DNA of 64,000 nt. Origin: Cohnella candidum. Lineage in GTDB: Bacteria; Bacillota; Bacilli; Paenibacillales; Paenibacillaceae. A program made the translations under genes and the position numbers. The notes below the pieces were generated by a model. The model was given only the letters and a program-made list of their open reading frames with translations, was not told the origin of the DNA and searched no databases. The stretch is from NCBI RefSeq assembly GCF_003713065.1, contig NZ_CP033433.1, positions 2,329,001-2,393,000 on the forward strand, in the 5' to 3' direction. Each line of letters begins with the position of its first letter. The stretch's first letter is position 1. Positions 43,420 through 52,431 of the stretch are shown piece by piece.

Positions 43420-44946
43420 TTAATGCCTAACACGTTCGCGAAACTCTTTCGGCGTGCATCCGACCACTTTCTTGAAAACCTTGTTGAAGTAAGCCGGATC
43501 CGCGTATCCGACCTTCTCGCCCACCTCGTATGTTTTCAGGGCGTGTTTATCCCGAAGCAGCGCTTTGGCGCGTTCCATCCTCACGGAAATGAGGAAATCG
43601 GTGATCGTTTCGCCGGTCTCGGTTTTGAAAAGCTTGCTCAAATAACTCGGCGTCAGGTAAACCACATCGGCAAGCCGACTAAGCTCCAGTTCCTCCGTGT
43701 AGTGTTGGTGAATGTAAGCTTTCACCGTTTCGACCACCCGGTTTTCCTGCTTGTCCTCCTGCAAGCTTCGGAAAGCGGCTTCCACGGCGGAGAGGAAGGC
43801 GCTTGTGAAGGCATCCCGGTCTGCGTACCGCAGGGGTTCGGCGGAAAACGACTCCGTCTCCGGATGAGTTTGCCGGGTTTCTCCCTCTCCCGCATCCGCT
43901 TTATCGCCGCGGATCATAGCCATCACCGTCTCGCAGCCCGTGCGAAGTTCGGCCCAAGACGGCCTTCTCCGCTTAAGATCATCCAGCCACTGCCGCAAAT
44001 TGGCCATCGCCCTCTCGAAATCGTGCATCTCCAGTGCTTCCCGAAAATCGCGGTTCAGCAGCACGATCGGATGCGGAGAAGCCTGGGCTTCCGGCTTGCG
44101 CGGCAGCTGGGCATGGCTCTCGAACAAGGATTTCCCGTCCGTGTACCAAGCATGCTGAACGGCCGTCGCTGCCTGCCGGTAGGCTTCGCGCAGCCATCCC
44201 GCACCGCGGAACACCTCACCCGCTCCAACGCGGCCGCGGAATGCCGGAGGCAGCCTACGCAACAGCGTTTGCCCCATTTCTCCGACGGTATTCGCATGGT
44301 CTCCTTCCCGGATGGAGACGATCAATACGGCGAGGTTCGTGTCCCTCGGCTCGGCGATGCAATCTCGATGAAGGGCGGACGCGGCCGCTTTCACTTCTTC
44401 CAACAGATTCTCCAAGATACCGTGCACGGCGAATACCGCGTAATATTCTTTAAAAACCGGCGACCGCGAAAGCTCCCGTTCGGCTTCTTCCCGGAGCGGC
44501 GCGGGAACGGTATCCGGTTCGCTGAACATGAGCAGGCGAATATGGTCCTCCTGCCGAATCGGCTCCTGCTTCGTTTCGAGCTGCTGCTTCACCTTCCGCA
44601 AAAGCTGGGCCAGCTCCCCCGTATCCACCGGTTTGAGCAAATAATCCTCCACGCCGAGGCGAAGCGCCTGGCGGGCGTAGGCGAAATCGTCGAAGCCGCT
44701 CAGCACGGCCAGCTTCCAGGCCGGTTTGAGCGCGCTCAGTTTGTCGAGCAGGTCCAGTCCGTTCATGTTCGGCATCTTGATATCGGTGATGAGCAAGTCG
44801 GCTTCGATCGCGTCCAGGTCCGCGAGCAGCTCGGGGCCGCTCGCGTAGAGGCCGGTCACCTCGTATTCCGGTCCGACCTGCGCGATCAGTTTCGCCAGCC
44901 CCATCCGGATTCTTTCTTCATCATCCACCAGCACGACCTTAACCAT
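43420..44946 (-). CDS. YesN-type response regulator with AraC DNA-binding domain
   Basis: 508 aa. Receiver domain in residues 1-120 with VDDEE, phospho-acceptor Asp55 (LLITDIKMPNMNG) and LLKPVD. A long middle domain follows, then a C-terminal AraC double HTH (LSRLADVVYLTPSYLSKLFK, VGEKVGYADPAYFNKVFKK). The ATG at 44946 overlaps the histidine kinase stop by 8 bp and is preceded by GGGGGA; a longer frame inside the kinase gene is rejected. With the kinase it should activate the sugar transporter genes downstream in response to an external sugar. Confidence 0.93.
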   Translation of the reverse strand: MVKVVLVDDEERIRMGLAKLIAQVGPEYEVTGLYASGPELLADLDAIEADLLITDIKMPNMNGLDLLDKLSALKPAWKLAVLSGFDDFAYARQALRLGVEDYLLKPVDTGELAQLLRKVKQQLETKQEPIRQEDHIRLLMFSEPDTVPAPLREEAERELSRSPVFKEYYAVFAVHGILENLLEEVKAAASALHRDCIAEPRDTNLAVLIVSIREGDHANTVGEMGQTLLRRLPPAFRGRVGAGEVFRGAGWLREAYRQAATAVQHAWYTDGKSLFESHAQLPRKPEAQASPHPIVLLNRDFREALEMHDFERAMANLRQWLDDLKRRRPSWAELRTGCETVMAMIRGDKADAGEGETRQTHPETESFSAEPLRYADRDAFTSAFLSAVEAAFRSLQEDKQENRVVETVKAYIHQHYTEELELSRLADVVYLTPSYLSKLFKTETGETITDFLISVRMERAKALLRDKHALKTYEVGEKVGYADPAYFNKVFKKVVGCTPKEFRERVRH

Positions 44947-46825
44947 TCGATCCGTCCCCCTTCTCCCGCTGCAAGGGAAAACGGACGCTGACGGCCGTTC
45001 CCTCGCCAAGCTCGCTTTCGATACCGATTCCGTAAGCTTCCCCAAACAGCAGCTTCAGCCGCTCATGTACGTTGCGCAAACCGATTCCCCCGTTGCCGGA
45101 TGACGGAGCCGTCTCCGACAGTCTCGAGCGCAGCTTCGCCAACGCTTCCGGGCTCATGCCGGCACCGTCGTCGCGGACTTCGAACACATGGTCCGGCCCT
45201 TCCGTCCGGTAGGAAATGACGATCTTCATTCCCGGCTTCGTTTCGTCCAATCCGTGGTAAACGGCGTTTTCCACGATGGGCTGGAACAGAAGCTTCATGA
45301 CCGGCATTTGCAAATCCACCGGTTCCTCGGGCAACGATAAAGAGAACTTGTTGCCATAACGGAAATTGAGCAGCGTGACGTACATCTCGAGGTGCTCGAA
45401 CTCCCGGGCGAGCGGAACCGTCTCGCTGCCCGTGCCGATGCCGTACCGGAGCAGCTTTCCGAGCAGCTGCGCCATTTCGCTGACCTCCGTATCGTCATGG
45501 ATGACGGCCGTCATCCGGATCGCTTCGAGCGTATTGTAGATGAAGTGGGGGTTGATCTGGTTTTGCAGCGCTTCAAGCTCGGCCTCCTGCTTCCGCTGAC
45601 CCGCCATATATACGTCTTCGATCAAAGCTTTTACCCTCGCGACCATCCGGTTGAACGCGCTGCCGACCAAGCCGATCTCGTCCCTCCGTTTGACCTGGAA
45701 CATCACGTCCATGTTGCCGTTCTGCACTTCCCTCATGATTCGCACGAGAGACCGCAGCGGCCGCGTGAGCGCGACAGTCAGCACAAGGGAAATCAGCAGC
45801 GCGAAAACAATAATGGCGACCGACGTCAGCAGCGTGAAATTCCGGTTCCGGTAGGCGTCCTGCATCAGCTGTTTTTCCGGGATCGTCGTGAGGACCTTCC
45901 AACCGGTATTGGGCGATTGCTTATAGATCGTCAAGACCGGCACGCCGTCGACGCGGGCATGGAAGCTGCCTTCCGTACCGGACGCCTGGCGCAGCAGATC
46001 GCTGCGGCTCAAATTTTGAGCCAAGTACTTCTTTTCGCTGTCGAAGATGACCCGGCCCGCATCGTCCACGATCAACGTCGTCCCGTGCGTCGCCTGGTCC
46101 AAATCCTTGACGATATTCTCGATCACGCCGATGTTCGCGTCCACCGCGATCATGCCGATCGTTTCGTAGGAGGTCGTGATGATTTCGCGGACGACCGTGA
46201 ACACGTAGCGTTTGGACGAGGCCACGCCCGACACCTCCTGCGTGCTGAGCAGGACGGGAGTTCCGCCGGCTTTGTGCGCCGCGGCTTGCCAGGTATCGTA
46301 AACCGTGTTCAGGTCGCTCCGTACGCTCTCGTTTTTGAGAACGTAATAAGAATGTCCGTACCGGTCGAACAAGTATACGGTATTCGTTCCGCTTTTGATG
46401 TTGTTCATGAAATAAATGCTGCTTTCCACCTGGGCGCGGATTTTGAGCAGGATGAGCTCTTCGTTCGGCAGGATGCCTTCCTCGGCGTTGTCCGCGCCTT
46501 CGCCGTCCTGCATGGAACGGCTTTCATAAAATCGGTTGGACATTTTGAGCCCGTCTTTGATCTGATCGACATACGAAGGAATGATCGATATTTTCTTCAT
46601 GTCTTCCATATAATCGTCCAGTTTGCTGATCATTTTGTCCGACACTTGGGACATGTAAGTAACCGTGTTCTTCTCGATCGAGTTGGTGTAGCGCTGCGCC
46701 GAGAAGTAACCGAGAGCCCCGATCGGCAGGATGATGAGAAACAGGAAAACGACGAACAGCCTCCGCTCCATCCTCTCGGCCGGCCATTGGATGAGACGCG
46801 CGATCCCGCGAAGCCATGGCGCCAT
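44939..46825 (-). CDS. YesM-type sensor histidine kinase
   Basis: 628 aa. Membrane segments near residues 22-42 and 335-358 enclose an extracellular dCache-like sensor. A HAMP domain follows (about 360-410), then the His_kinase domain with phospho-acceptor His427 in INPHFIYNTLEAIR. The HATPase domain has PIVENAVYHG, DDGAGM and GIGLRNVHERL. The start has AAGGGTGG 9 nt upstream. It pairs with the YesN regulator that overlaps its 3' end, and probably senses a mannan oligosaccharide directly or through the binding protein. Confidence 0.94.
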   Translation of the reverse strand: MAPWLRGIARLIQWPAERMERRLFVVFLFLIILPIGALGYFSAQRYTNSIEKNTVTYMSQVSDKMISKLDDYMEDMKKISIIPSYVDQIKDGLKMSNRFYESRSMQDGEGADNAEEGILPNEELILLKIRAQVESSIYFMNNIKSGTNTVYLFDRYGHSYYVLKNESVRSDLNTVYDTWQAAAHKAGGTPVLLSTQEVSGVASSKRYVFTVVREIITTSYETIGMIAVDANIGVIENIVKDLDQATHGTTLIVDDAGRVIFDSEKKYLAQNLSRSDLLRQASGTEGSFHARVDGVPVLTIYKQSPNTGWKVLTTIPEKQLMQDAYRNRNFTLLTSVAIIVFALLISLVLTVALTRPLRSLVRIMREVQNGNMDVMFQVKRRDEIGLVGSAFNRMVARVKALIEDVYMAGQRKQEAELEALQNQINPHFIYNTLEAIRMTAVIHDDTEVSEMAQLLGKLLRYGIGTGSETVPLAREFEHLEMYVTLLNFRYGNKFSLSLPEEPVDLQMPVMKLLFQPIVENAVYHGLDETKPGMKIVISYRTEGPDHVFEVRDDGAGMSPEALAKLRSRLSETAPSSGNGGIGLRNVHERLKLLFGEAYGIGIESELGEGTAVSVRFPLQREKGDGSNG

Positions 46826-46993
46826 CGTTTTCGTCCACCCTTCGTTAGTCTAAGTAGATGTGATTGTAACATAAAATTATGCTAACAAACGAGTCGGTTT
46901 CGACAAGGCGGCGTTTCATCGGTTTCCCGGCCGGGTATTCAGGCATATGCCCGGTTTTTCGGGCCAATCTGACGGGAACGGGAAGTGATTTAC

Positions 46994-47530
46994 ATGAAGT
47001 CCGATTCCAAAAAAGTCGCTTTTTTGCTCGCGGAAGACTTCGAGGACTCCGAGATGAGAAATCCTTACGAAGCCATTGTCAAAAACGGCCATGACGCCGT
47101 TATTATTGGGCTCGAGAAAGACAAGGAGCTGCGGGGCAAAAAAGGCACCGTCTCGTATACGACGCACCTGTCCGCGGACGAAGCCGTTGCGGCGGATTAC
47201 GCGGCCGTCATCATTCCCGGCGGCAAATCGCCTTCGCACCTCCGGGAGAGCGAAGCGGTTCTGAACTTTGTCCGCGAGGCCGACCGGCTGGACATGCCGA
47301 TATCCGCGATCTGCCATGGCCCGCAAGTGCTGGCGAGCGCAGGATTAATGAGGAACAAGACCTTTACTTCTTACCCCGGCATCGCGGAGGAAATCGCCGC
47401 CGTGGACGGCGCCGTGTTCGTGGACAAGCCGGTCGTCGTGGACGGAAACTTCATCATGTCCCGCACGCCGGAGGACGAACCGATGTTCATTGAGGAAACG
47501 ATCCGAAGAATCGGCTCCAACGCTTACTAA
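46994..47530 (+). CDS. DJ-1/PfpI family protein
   Basis: 178 aa. Flavodoxin-like fold with VAFLLAEDFEDSE and the nucleophile elbow AICHGP (Cys107); a Glu near residue 15-20 would complete the site. The family contains deglycases, general stress proteins and peptidase-like proteins; which applies is not visible. ATG at 46994 lies 8 nt after GGAAG; GTG at 46985 is an alternative three codons earlier. Monocistronic, followed by a stem-loop. Confidence 0.88.
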   Translation: MKSDSKKVAFLLAEDFEDSEMRNPYEAIVKNGHDAVIIGLEKDKELRGKKGTVSYTTHLSADEAVAADYAAVIIPGGKSPSHLRESEAVLNFVREADRLDMPISAICHGPQVLASAGLMRNKTFTSYPGIAEEIAAVDGAVFVDKPVVVDGNFIMSRTPEDEPMFIEETIRRIGSNAY

Positions 47531-47547
47531 CGGCGAATAGAATGAAA

Positions 47548-47578
47548 ACAGGCAAGGAACCCAGCGTTCCTTGCCTGT
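47548..47578 (+). terminator. Stem-loop after the PfpI-family gene
   Basis: 13-bp stem ACAGGCAAGGAAC/GTTCCTTGCCTGT, loop CCAGC, followed by CTGATTTT. Confidence 0.75.
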
Positions 47579-47595
47579 CTGATTTTCGTGGAATG

Positions 47596-47621
47596 AAAAA
47601 AATCCAGCCCGAAGGCTGGAT
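47596..47621 (-). terminator. Terminator of tRNA-Leu copy 1
   Basis: Stem ATCCAGCC/GGCTGGAT, loop TTCG, followed by six T on the minus strand. Confidence 0.85.
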
Positions 47622-47635
47622 CTCGAATGTGTGGG

Positions 47636-47722
47636 TGGTGCGGTCGAGAGGACTCGAACCTCCACGGCTGTTACACCACTAGAACCTGAATCTAGCGCGT
47701 CTGCCAATTCCGCCACGACCGC
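47636..47722 (-). tRNA. tRNA-Leu (anticodon CAG), copy 1
   Basis: 87 nt including encoded CCA. Acceptor arm GCGGTCG/CGACCGC with discriminator A, anticodon loop ATTCAGGTT inside stem CTAGA/TCTAG, a long variable arm as in class II tRNAs, and T arm GGTTCGAGTCC. Read as protein, the other frame gives the false peptide MAELADALDSGSSG. Confidence 0.97.
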
Positions 47723-47841
47723 ATGTCAGCGTTGTTTTCGCAACGTCAACGATTAGTATACTAACACGGCTCGGCGCGCGGTGTCAAATCACATTTTTTG
47801 GATTCAGGCATTCCCCAGGTGTGTCTTGTCCCGAGGTATGC

Positions 47842-47847
47842 TACAAT
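47842..47847 (+). promoter_or_regulatory. Extended -10 of udk
   Basis: TGCTACAAT, an extended -10 about 46 bp before the udk start. No good -35 is seen. Confidence 0.4.
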
Positions 47848-47893
47848 TATCGATTGTACCGGCTAACAACTTGGGGAGGTTTCGAGAAACACC

Positions 47894-48517
47894 ATGCTCA
47901 TCATCGGCATCGCCGGCGGCACCGGCTCCGGCAAAACGACGGTAGCCCGCTCCGTCATCGACCGTCTGGGATCGGACAAAGTCACGTTCATCTCCCAGGA
48001 CAATTATTACAAAAACAATCCCCATCTCAGCTTTGCGGAACGCGAGAAAATCAACTACGACCACCCGCTGGCTTTCGATAACGAGCAGCTCATCGATGAC
48101 CTCGGCCGTCTGCTGCAAGGTCTGACCGTGCAGGCTCCGGTTTACGACTTTTCGGTGCATGCCCGTTCCACCACCGCGACCATGGAGCTTCAGCCGAACA
48201 AGATCGTCATCATTGAAGGCTTGCACGTGTTATCGGACGAAAAGCTGCGGGAGATGCTCCATATTAAAGTGTTCGTCGATACGGACCCCGACGTCCGCAT
48301 TCTTCGGCGGGTCGTCCGTGACATCGAGGAACGCGGCCGCACGATCCAATCGATCCACGACCAATATTTGACGACGGTGAAGCCGATGCACGAAGCGTTC
48401 ATCGAGCCTTCCAAAAAATACGCCGACCTGATCCTGCCCGAAGGCGGGCATAACCAGGTCGGCATCGAACTGCTGACGATTTTAACGGAGAAATATCTCA
48501 CGGGCGGCGCGCTTTAA
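47894..48517 (+). CDS. udk: Uridine kinase
   Basis: 207 aa. Phosphorylates uridine and cytidine in pyrimidine salvage. P-loop GGTGSGKTT (8-16), DNYYKNNPHLSFAEREKINYDHP and YDFSVHARS are signatures of bacterial Udk, and the length is normal. GGGGAGG lies 14 nt before the ATG, rather far. The stop is 1 bp from the stop of the convergent glcF gene. Confidence 0.96.
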   Translation: MLIIGIAGGTGSGKTTVARSVIDRLGSDKVTFISQDNYYKNNPHLSFAEREKINYDHPLAFDNEQLIDDLGRLLQGLTVQAPVYDFSVHARSTTATMELQPNKIVIIEGLHVLSDEKLREMLHIKVFVDTDPDVRILRRVVRDIEERGRTIQSIHDQYLTTVKPMHEAFIEPSKKYADLILPEGGHNQVGIELLTILTEKYLTGGAL

Positions 48518-48518
48518 A

Positions 48519-49910
48519 TTACGGTTTGCCGCTCGTTCCCCCGCCGGCGATTCTTTCATAAAGGAAATCGACGACGTGTTTCACTTCCATCGGAGAGCCG
48601 TTCCCGTGCTTCTCCACGCCTAATTTCATTTGAAGCAAACAGCCCGGATTGCTGGTGAGCAGATAGCGCGCCTGCGTATCCCGGGCGTTTTCCATTTTAT
48701 GCTCGAGGACCTGCCCGGCCATCTCCGGCTGCGTGATGTTATAGATCCCGGCGGAGCCGCAGCAGCGGTCCGCTTCGCACATTTCCGTGAACGTCACGTT
48801 CGCCACCTGTTTCATGAGCTGCCGGGGAGCATCGGAGCTGCGCATGACGTTGCGTAGATGGCAGGAATCCTGATAAGTGATGGTTACCGGATTCGCGGCA
48901 TTCGCCTCCTCGTCAGCGAACGAAGGAAGACGGCCGCGTTCGACGAGCAGCCGGCTGACGTCGATGACCCGGTCGGAAAATTCGCGAGCCGGTTCGCGAT
49001 AGGCCGGATCCTCGCTCAGCAGATGGTCGTATTCGACCAAGAGAGCGCCGCAGCCGCCCGCGTTCGAAACGATGTACGAGATGCCGGCGTCCTTGAACGC
49101 CTCCAAATTCCGGCGGGCGAGATCCCTTGCCTGCTCCATCTCCCCCGCGTGCGCATGTAGCGCGCCGCAGCAAGCCTGCTCACGCGGGATGACCACTTCG
49201 AAACCGGCCTCGGACAGCAGCTTTACGGTATTGACGTTCGTTTCCGCGAACAGGACGTCCATCACGCAGCCGCGGAACAGCGCGACCCGCGCGATCGGCT
49301 CTCCCTTGGCGGGATAGACGGTCCCCAATCGTTCGATCACTCCTTGTCCCGACGCGTCCGGCAAGATGCGCTCCATTTCGCGCACCGATTTCGGCAGCAG
49401 CTTCATGACTCCGCTTCCCCGCGCCAGGCTTCGCAAACCGGATTTCTGATAGAAGGCGATCGACTTGCCAAGCAAACGCAGACGGCTGCGGTGAGGGAAT
49501 ACGCCTTTGAAGATCAGCTTTCGAAGTCCGCTCACAGGCGCGCTATGCTCCGCATGGTCTTCGATGGCATCCCTCGCTTGTTCGATCAGTTGCCCGTATT
49601 TGACGTCCGCCGGACAGACCGGCTCGCACGCCCGGCAGCCGAGGCAATGGTTCATCTGATCCTGAAACGCCTGATCGGGATCCATGAGGCCGTCCGCGAC
49701 GGCTTTCATCAGCGCGATGCGGCCGCGGGGCGATTCCGGTTCCACGCCCGTTTCCCGGAATGTCGGACAGGCCGGCAGACAGAAGCCGCAGCGCATGCAG
49801 TTGGTCAATTGGTCGTAGTCGAGCTTCGCGTGCAGCGTCCGGGCGAGCGGGTTCGCGTGATCGATCGCCGGCTTATTCTGGATGTGCGTGTGGGCGTTGG
49901 TCTCAGCCAC
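48519..49910 (-). CDS. glcF: Glycolate oxidase iron-sulfur subunit
   Basis: 463 aa. Two 4Fe-4S ferredoxin motifs, CMRCGFCLPACP and CLGCRACEPVCP. Two CCG domains follow (QACCGALHAHAG, then DRCCGSAGIYN) with DSCHLRNVM. It carries electrons from the FAD subunit GlcD to the membrane quinone pool. Starts within the end of glcD (8-bp overlap), so the two are co-expressed. No glcE gene is present, as in B. subtilis ysfCD. Confidence 0.93.
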   Translation of the reverse strand: MAETNAHTHIQNKPAIDHANPLARTLHAKLDYDQLTNCMRCGFCLPACPTFRETGVEPESPRGRIALMKAVADGLMDPDQAFQDQMNHCLGCRACEPVCPADVKYGQLIEQARDAIEDHAEHSAPVSGLRKLIFKGVFPHRSRLRLLGKSIAFYQKSGLRSLARGSGVMKLLPKSVREMERILPDASGQGVIERLGTVYPAKGEPIARVALFRGCVMDVLFAETNVNTVKLLSEAGFEVVIPREQACCGALHAHAGEMEQARDLARRNLEAFKDAGISYIVSNAGGCGALLVEYDHLLSEDPAYREPAREFSDRVIDVSRLLVERGRLPSFADEEANAANPVTITYQDSCHLRNVMRSSDAPRQLMKQVANVTFTEMCEADRCCGSAGIYNITQPEMAGQVLEHKMENARDTQARYLLTSNPGCLLQMKLGVEKHGNGSPMEVKHVVDFLYERIAGGGTSGKP

Positions 49911-51318
49911 GGTCGATCACCACTCTTTTTCTCGTTTCTTTGGCGAACATCTTCCCGGGGTTCAGCAGGTTTTGCGGATCGAAAACTTGCTTGATGCCCC
50001 GCATGACGGCGATGCCTGCCGGACCGACCTTCCATTCCAGGAAAGGCGCTTTGACCAAGCCGACGCCGTGCTCCCCCGTAATCGTACCGCCGAGCTCGAT
50101 TGCCGCTTCGAAAATCTCCTCGAAGGCTTGCTCCACCCGATGAATCTCTTCCTTGTCTCTCGCGTCCGTCGTGGCCGTCGGATGCAGGTTGCCGTCTCCC
50201 GCATGGCCGAACGTCGCGATGGAAACGCCGTACTTCTGCGCGATGTCGTTGATGCGCAGCACCATGTCGGCGATCCGCGAACGCGGAACCGTGGCGTCCT
50301 CCAAAATCGTCGTCGGGCGCAGGCGCGCCAGCGCCGTAAACGCGCTGCGGCGGGCCGTCAGCAGCTTCTCCGCCTGCTCGCGGGTTTCCGCCACATCGAT
50401 TCGATCCGCCTTTTCCGCTTCGCAGATTTCGCGGATCCGCTCGATGTCCCGCTCCACCGTCTCCGGGTCGCCGTCCTGCTCGATCAGCAGGATCGCCTCC
50501 ATATCCAAGGGCAGCCCTAGCTTCGCGAAGTCGTCGACCACCCGGATCGTCGGGTTATCCATGAACTCCAGCGTCGCCGGAATGATCCGCATCTCGATGA
50601 TGCGGGAGACCGTGCGAGCCGCCCCGTACAGATCCTTGAACATCGCCAGCATCGTCTTCTTGCTGGCCGGGGGCGGCACCAGCTTGAGCGTCGCCTCCGT
50701 AATGACGGCGAGCGTCCCTTCCGAGCCCACCAGCAGCTTGGTCAGGTCGTATCCGGCGACGTCCTTCATCAGCTTCCCGCCGGTGCGGATGACCTCTCCG
50801 CTCGCGAGAACGGCTTCCAGGCCAATCACGTAGTCCTTGGTGGTACCGTATTTCAACCCGCGCAGGCCGCCGGAGCATTCCGCGATGTTGCCGCCGATCG
50901 TCGAAATTTTCATGCTGCTCGGATCGGGCGGGTAGAACAAGCCGAGCGCCTCGACGTGCGCGGTGAACGCAGCGGTAATCATGCCGGGCTGTACGGTTGC
51001 CGTCAAGTTTTCAAGGTCGACCTCCAGCAGCCGGTTCATCCGGTGCATGACCATGACGACGCCGCCTTCGACCGGGACCGTCCCCCCGCATAGATTAGAG
51101 CCGGAACCGCGCGACACGACCGGCACGCCGTACTCCGAGAGCGCCTTCATAATGGCCGAAACTTCATCCGTGCTCCCGGGGTAAATGACCCCGTCCGGCA
51201 AGCTTTGCAGCATCGGCGTCCCATCGTACGAATGGGCGACCCTTGCTTCCTTGTCATCCCGAAAATGTTTCTCTCCGACGATCTGACGCAGCTTCATCGT
51301 CAGCGTTGCATCCAGCAT
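49903..51318 (-). CDS. glcD: Glycolate oxidase FAD subunit
   Basis: 471 aa. FAD-binding type 4 domain (SRGSGSNLCGGTVPVEGGVV; IGGNIAECSGG; VAGYDLTKLLVGSEGTL) and a C-terminal FAD-oxidase domain with ATFGHAGDGNLHP and TGEHGVGLVK. Oxidises glycolate or D-lactate-type 2-hydroxy acids. ATG at 51318 has AAGGGGG 9 nt upstream; a start nine codons earlier precedes that site. Divergent from a FadR-type regulator across a palindromic operator candidate. Confidence 0.93.
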   Translation of the reverse strand: MLDATLTMKLRQIVGEKHFRDDKEARVAHSYDGTPMLQSLPDGVIYPGSTDEVSAIMKALSEYGVPVVSRGSGSNLCGGTVPVEGGVVMVMHRMNRLLEVDLENLTATVQPGMITAAFTAHVEALGLFYPPDPSSMKISTIGGNIAECSGGLRGLKYGTTKDYVIGLEAVLASGEVIRTGGKLMKDVAGYDLTKLLVGSEGTLAVITEATLKLVPPPASKKTMLAMFKDLYGAARTVSRIIEMRIIPATLEFMDNPTIRVVDDFAKLGLPLDMEAILLIEQDGDPETVERDIERIREICEAEKADRIDVAETREQAEKLLTARRSAFTALARLRPTTILEDATVPRSRIADMVLRINDIAQKYGVSIATFGHAGDGNLHPTATTDARDKEEIHRVEQAFEEIFEAAIELGGTITGEHGVGLVKAPFLEWKVGPAGIAVMRGIKQVFDPQNLLNPGKMFAKETRKRVVIDRG

Positions 51319-51353
51319 CGACTGATTCCCCCTTGCTCGTTCCAATAGATCAG

Positions 51354-51366
51354 GTCATCTGATGAC
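51354..51366. promoter_or_regulatory. Operator candidate between glcD and the FadR-type regulator
   Basis: GTCATC-T-GATGAC, a perfect 13-bp palindrome in the divergent promoter region, the form expected for a dimeric GntR/FadR protein. Confidence 0.5.
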
Positions 51367-51452
51367 TTTGGATACAGTATAGGATAGACTTGTGTTATTG
51401 TATAGGTACATAGAGCATGTTTCTCGAAATTTCGCGCCGTCTGGAGGACGCC

Positions 51453-52157
51453 ATGAAAATCGAAACGCAAAAAGGCCACGAATTGGTCGCGGACCGTCTG
51501 CTTCGCCGGATCCGGGAAGGCGAATGGGCACCGGGAAGCCGGCTGCCCTCGGTCGTCGAGCTCGCGGAAGCTTACGGCGTCGGGCGTTCGACGATTCGGG
51601 AAGCGGTCAGCGCCCTGAAAGCGACCGGGTGGCTGGACGTCCGCCACGGCGGCGGGACGTTCGTCAAAAGCGTGCTGCCGAACGACGCCAAGATCGGCGC
51701 CGATCTGCTGTTTCAAGGGGCGGACTCGTTGATCGAGCTGCTGGAGGTCCGCAAAGCGCTCGAAGTCGAAGCTGCTTATCTCGCAGCTTCGAGGCGGAGC
51801 GCTGGCGACTTGGAGCGCCTGCGGCGTTTGCTGGCGGAGATGGAGCGCGGGTTGGACAGCCCGGATACGTCCGAAGGCGAACGAGCGGATACCGAGTTCC
51901 ACATGGCCATAGCGGCGGCTTCCGGCAATCAGCTTCTGCTTCAACTCATGGAATCCTTGTCCGGCAGGTTCGCAAGCAGTATCCGCCAGACCCGGGAGCT
52001 GTGGTTTTACGGCGAGAAAGCAACCGCCTCGCGCTTATTGGGCGAGCACAAATCGATTTACGAAGCGATCGAACGGCAGGACAGCGCGCAGGCTTCCGAG
52101 AGAATCGCGGACCATCTGCTCAAGGTTCAGCAGGTGCTTCGGGAAGCGGTGCAATGA
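51453..52157 (+). CDS. FadR-type GntR regulator of glcDF
   Basis: 234 aa. Winged HTH in residues 5-75 (SRLPSVVELAEAYGVGRSTIREAVSALKATGWL, then GGGTFV) and a helical FCD ligand domain with the metal-binding Asp/His pattern (EVRKALE, DTEFHMAIA, EHKSIYEAI). GGAGG lies 5 nt before the ATG at 51453; a start 12 codons earlier has none. Family members sense glycolate, lactate or other hydroxy acids, so control of the divergent glcDF pair is likely. Confidence 0.9.
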   Translation: MKIETQKGHELVADRLLRRIREGEWAPGSRLPSVVELAEAYGVGRSTIREAVSALKATGWLDVRHGGGTFVKSVLPNDAKIGADLLFQGADSLIELLEVRKALEVEAAYLAASRRSAGDLERLRRLLAEMERGLDSPDTSEGERADTEFHMAIAAASGNQLLLQLMESLSGRFASSIRQTRELWFYGEKATASRLLGEHKSIYEAIERQDSAQASERIADHLLKVQQVLREAVQ

Positions 52158-52173
52158 CGAGCCGAACACTCTG

Positions 52174-52337
52174 TAACACGCATTTTGCGTATTAAATTTG
52201 TCGGATAGGCCTGTCCGTTCAATTTAATACGGGTTTCGCGTGTTATTCCAACCTAACAGGGCCCAACGCTCACTTTAATACGCATTTTGCTGATTAAATC
52301 AGGGAAGGCCCGAGTTACACGGATTTTCCGGTTATCG
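52174..52337. repeat. Cluster of four palindromic units TAAYACG-N7-CGTRTTA
   Basis: Units at 52174-52198, 52225-52247, 52276-52299 and 52315-52337, starting 51, 51 and 39 bp apart. Each can fold as a 7-bp hairpin around CATTTTG or a variant. Units 1 and 2 also pair with each other: TAACACGC with GCGTGTTA outside, CGTATTAAATT with AATTTAATACG inside. No gene lies in this 274-bp gap. They look like a REP-type intergenic repeat. Confidence 0.65.
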
Positions 52338-52372
52338 CAAGACGGCGCTTACCGAACAAGGCATCGCAAGGC

Positions 52373-52418
52373 CAAAAAAAGAAGTCTTGCTTCGTAAGGA
52401 GAGCAAGACTTCTTTTCT
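52373..52418. terminator. Bidirectional terminator before the SLH protein gene end
   Basis: 12-bp stem AGAAGTCTTGCT/AGCAAGACTTCT with A-run on the left and TTTTCTC on the right, able to serve the regulator (+) and the SLH gene (-). Confidence 0.8.
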
Positions 52419-52431
52419 CTATGCTTTTGGG

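Noticed and set aside
45392-46885. 497-aa plus-strand ORF opposite the histidine kinase
   Set aside because: High-G+C shadow rich in Arg, His and Asp; the kinase on the other strand is certain.
47345-47716. Minus-strand ORF beginning MAELADALDSGSSG, and its twin at 55716-56009
   Set aside because: This peptide is the well-known false translation of the tRNA-Leu gene; the reading frame runs through the tRNA and into unrelated sequence.
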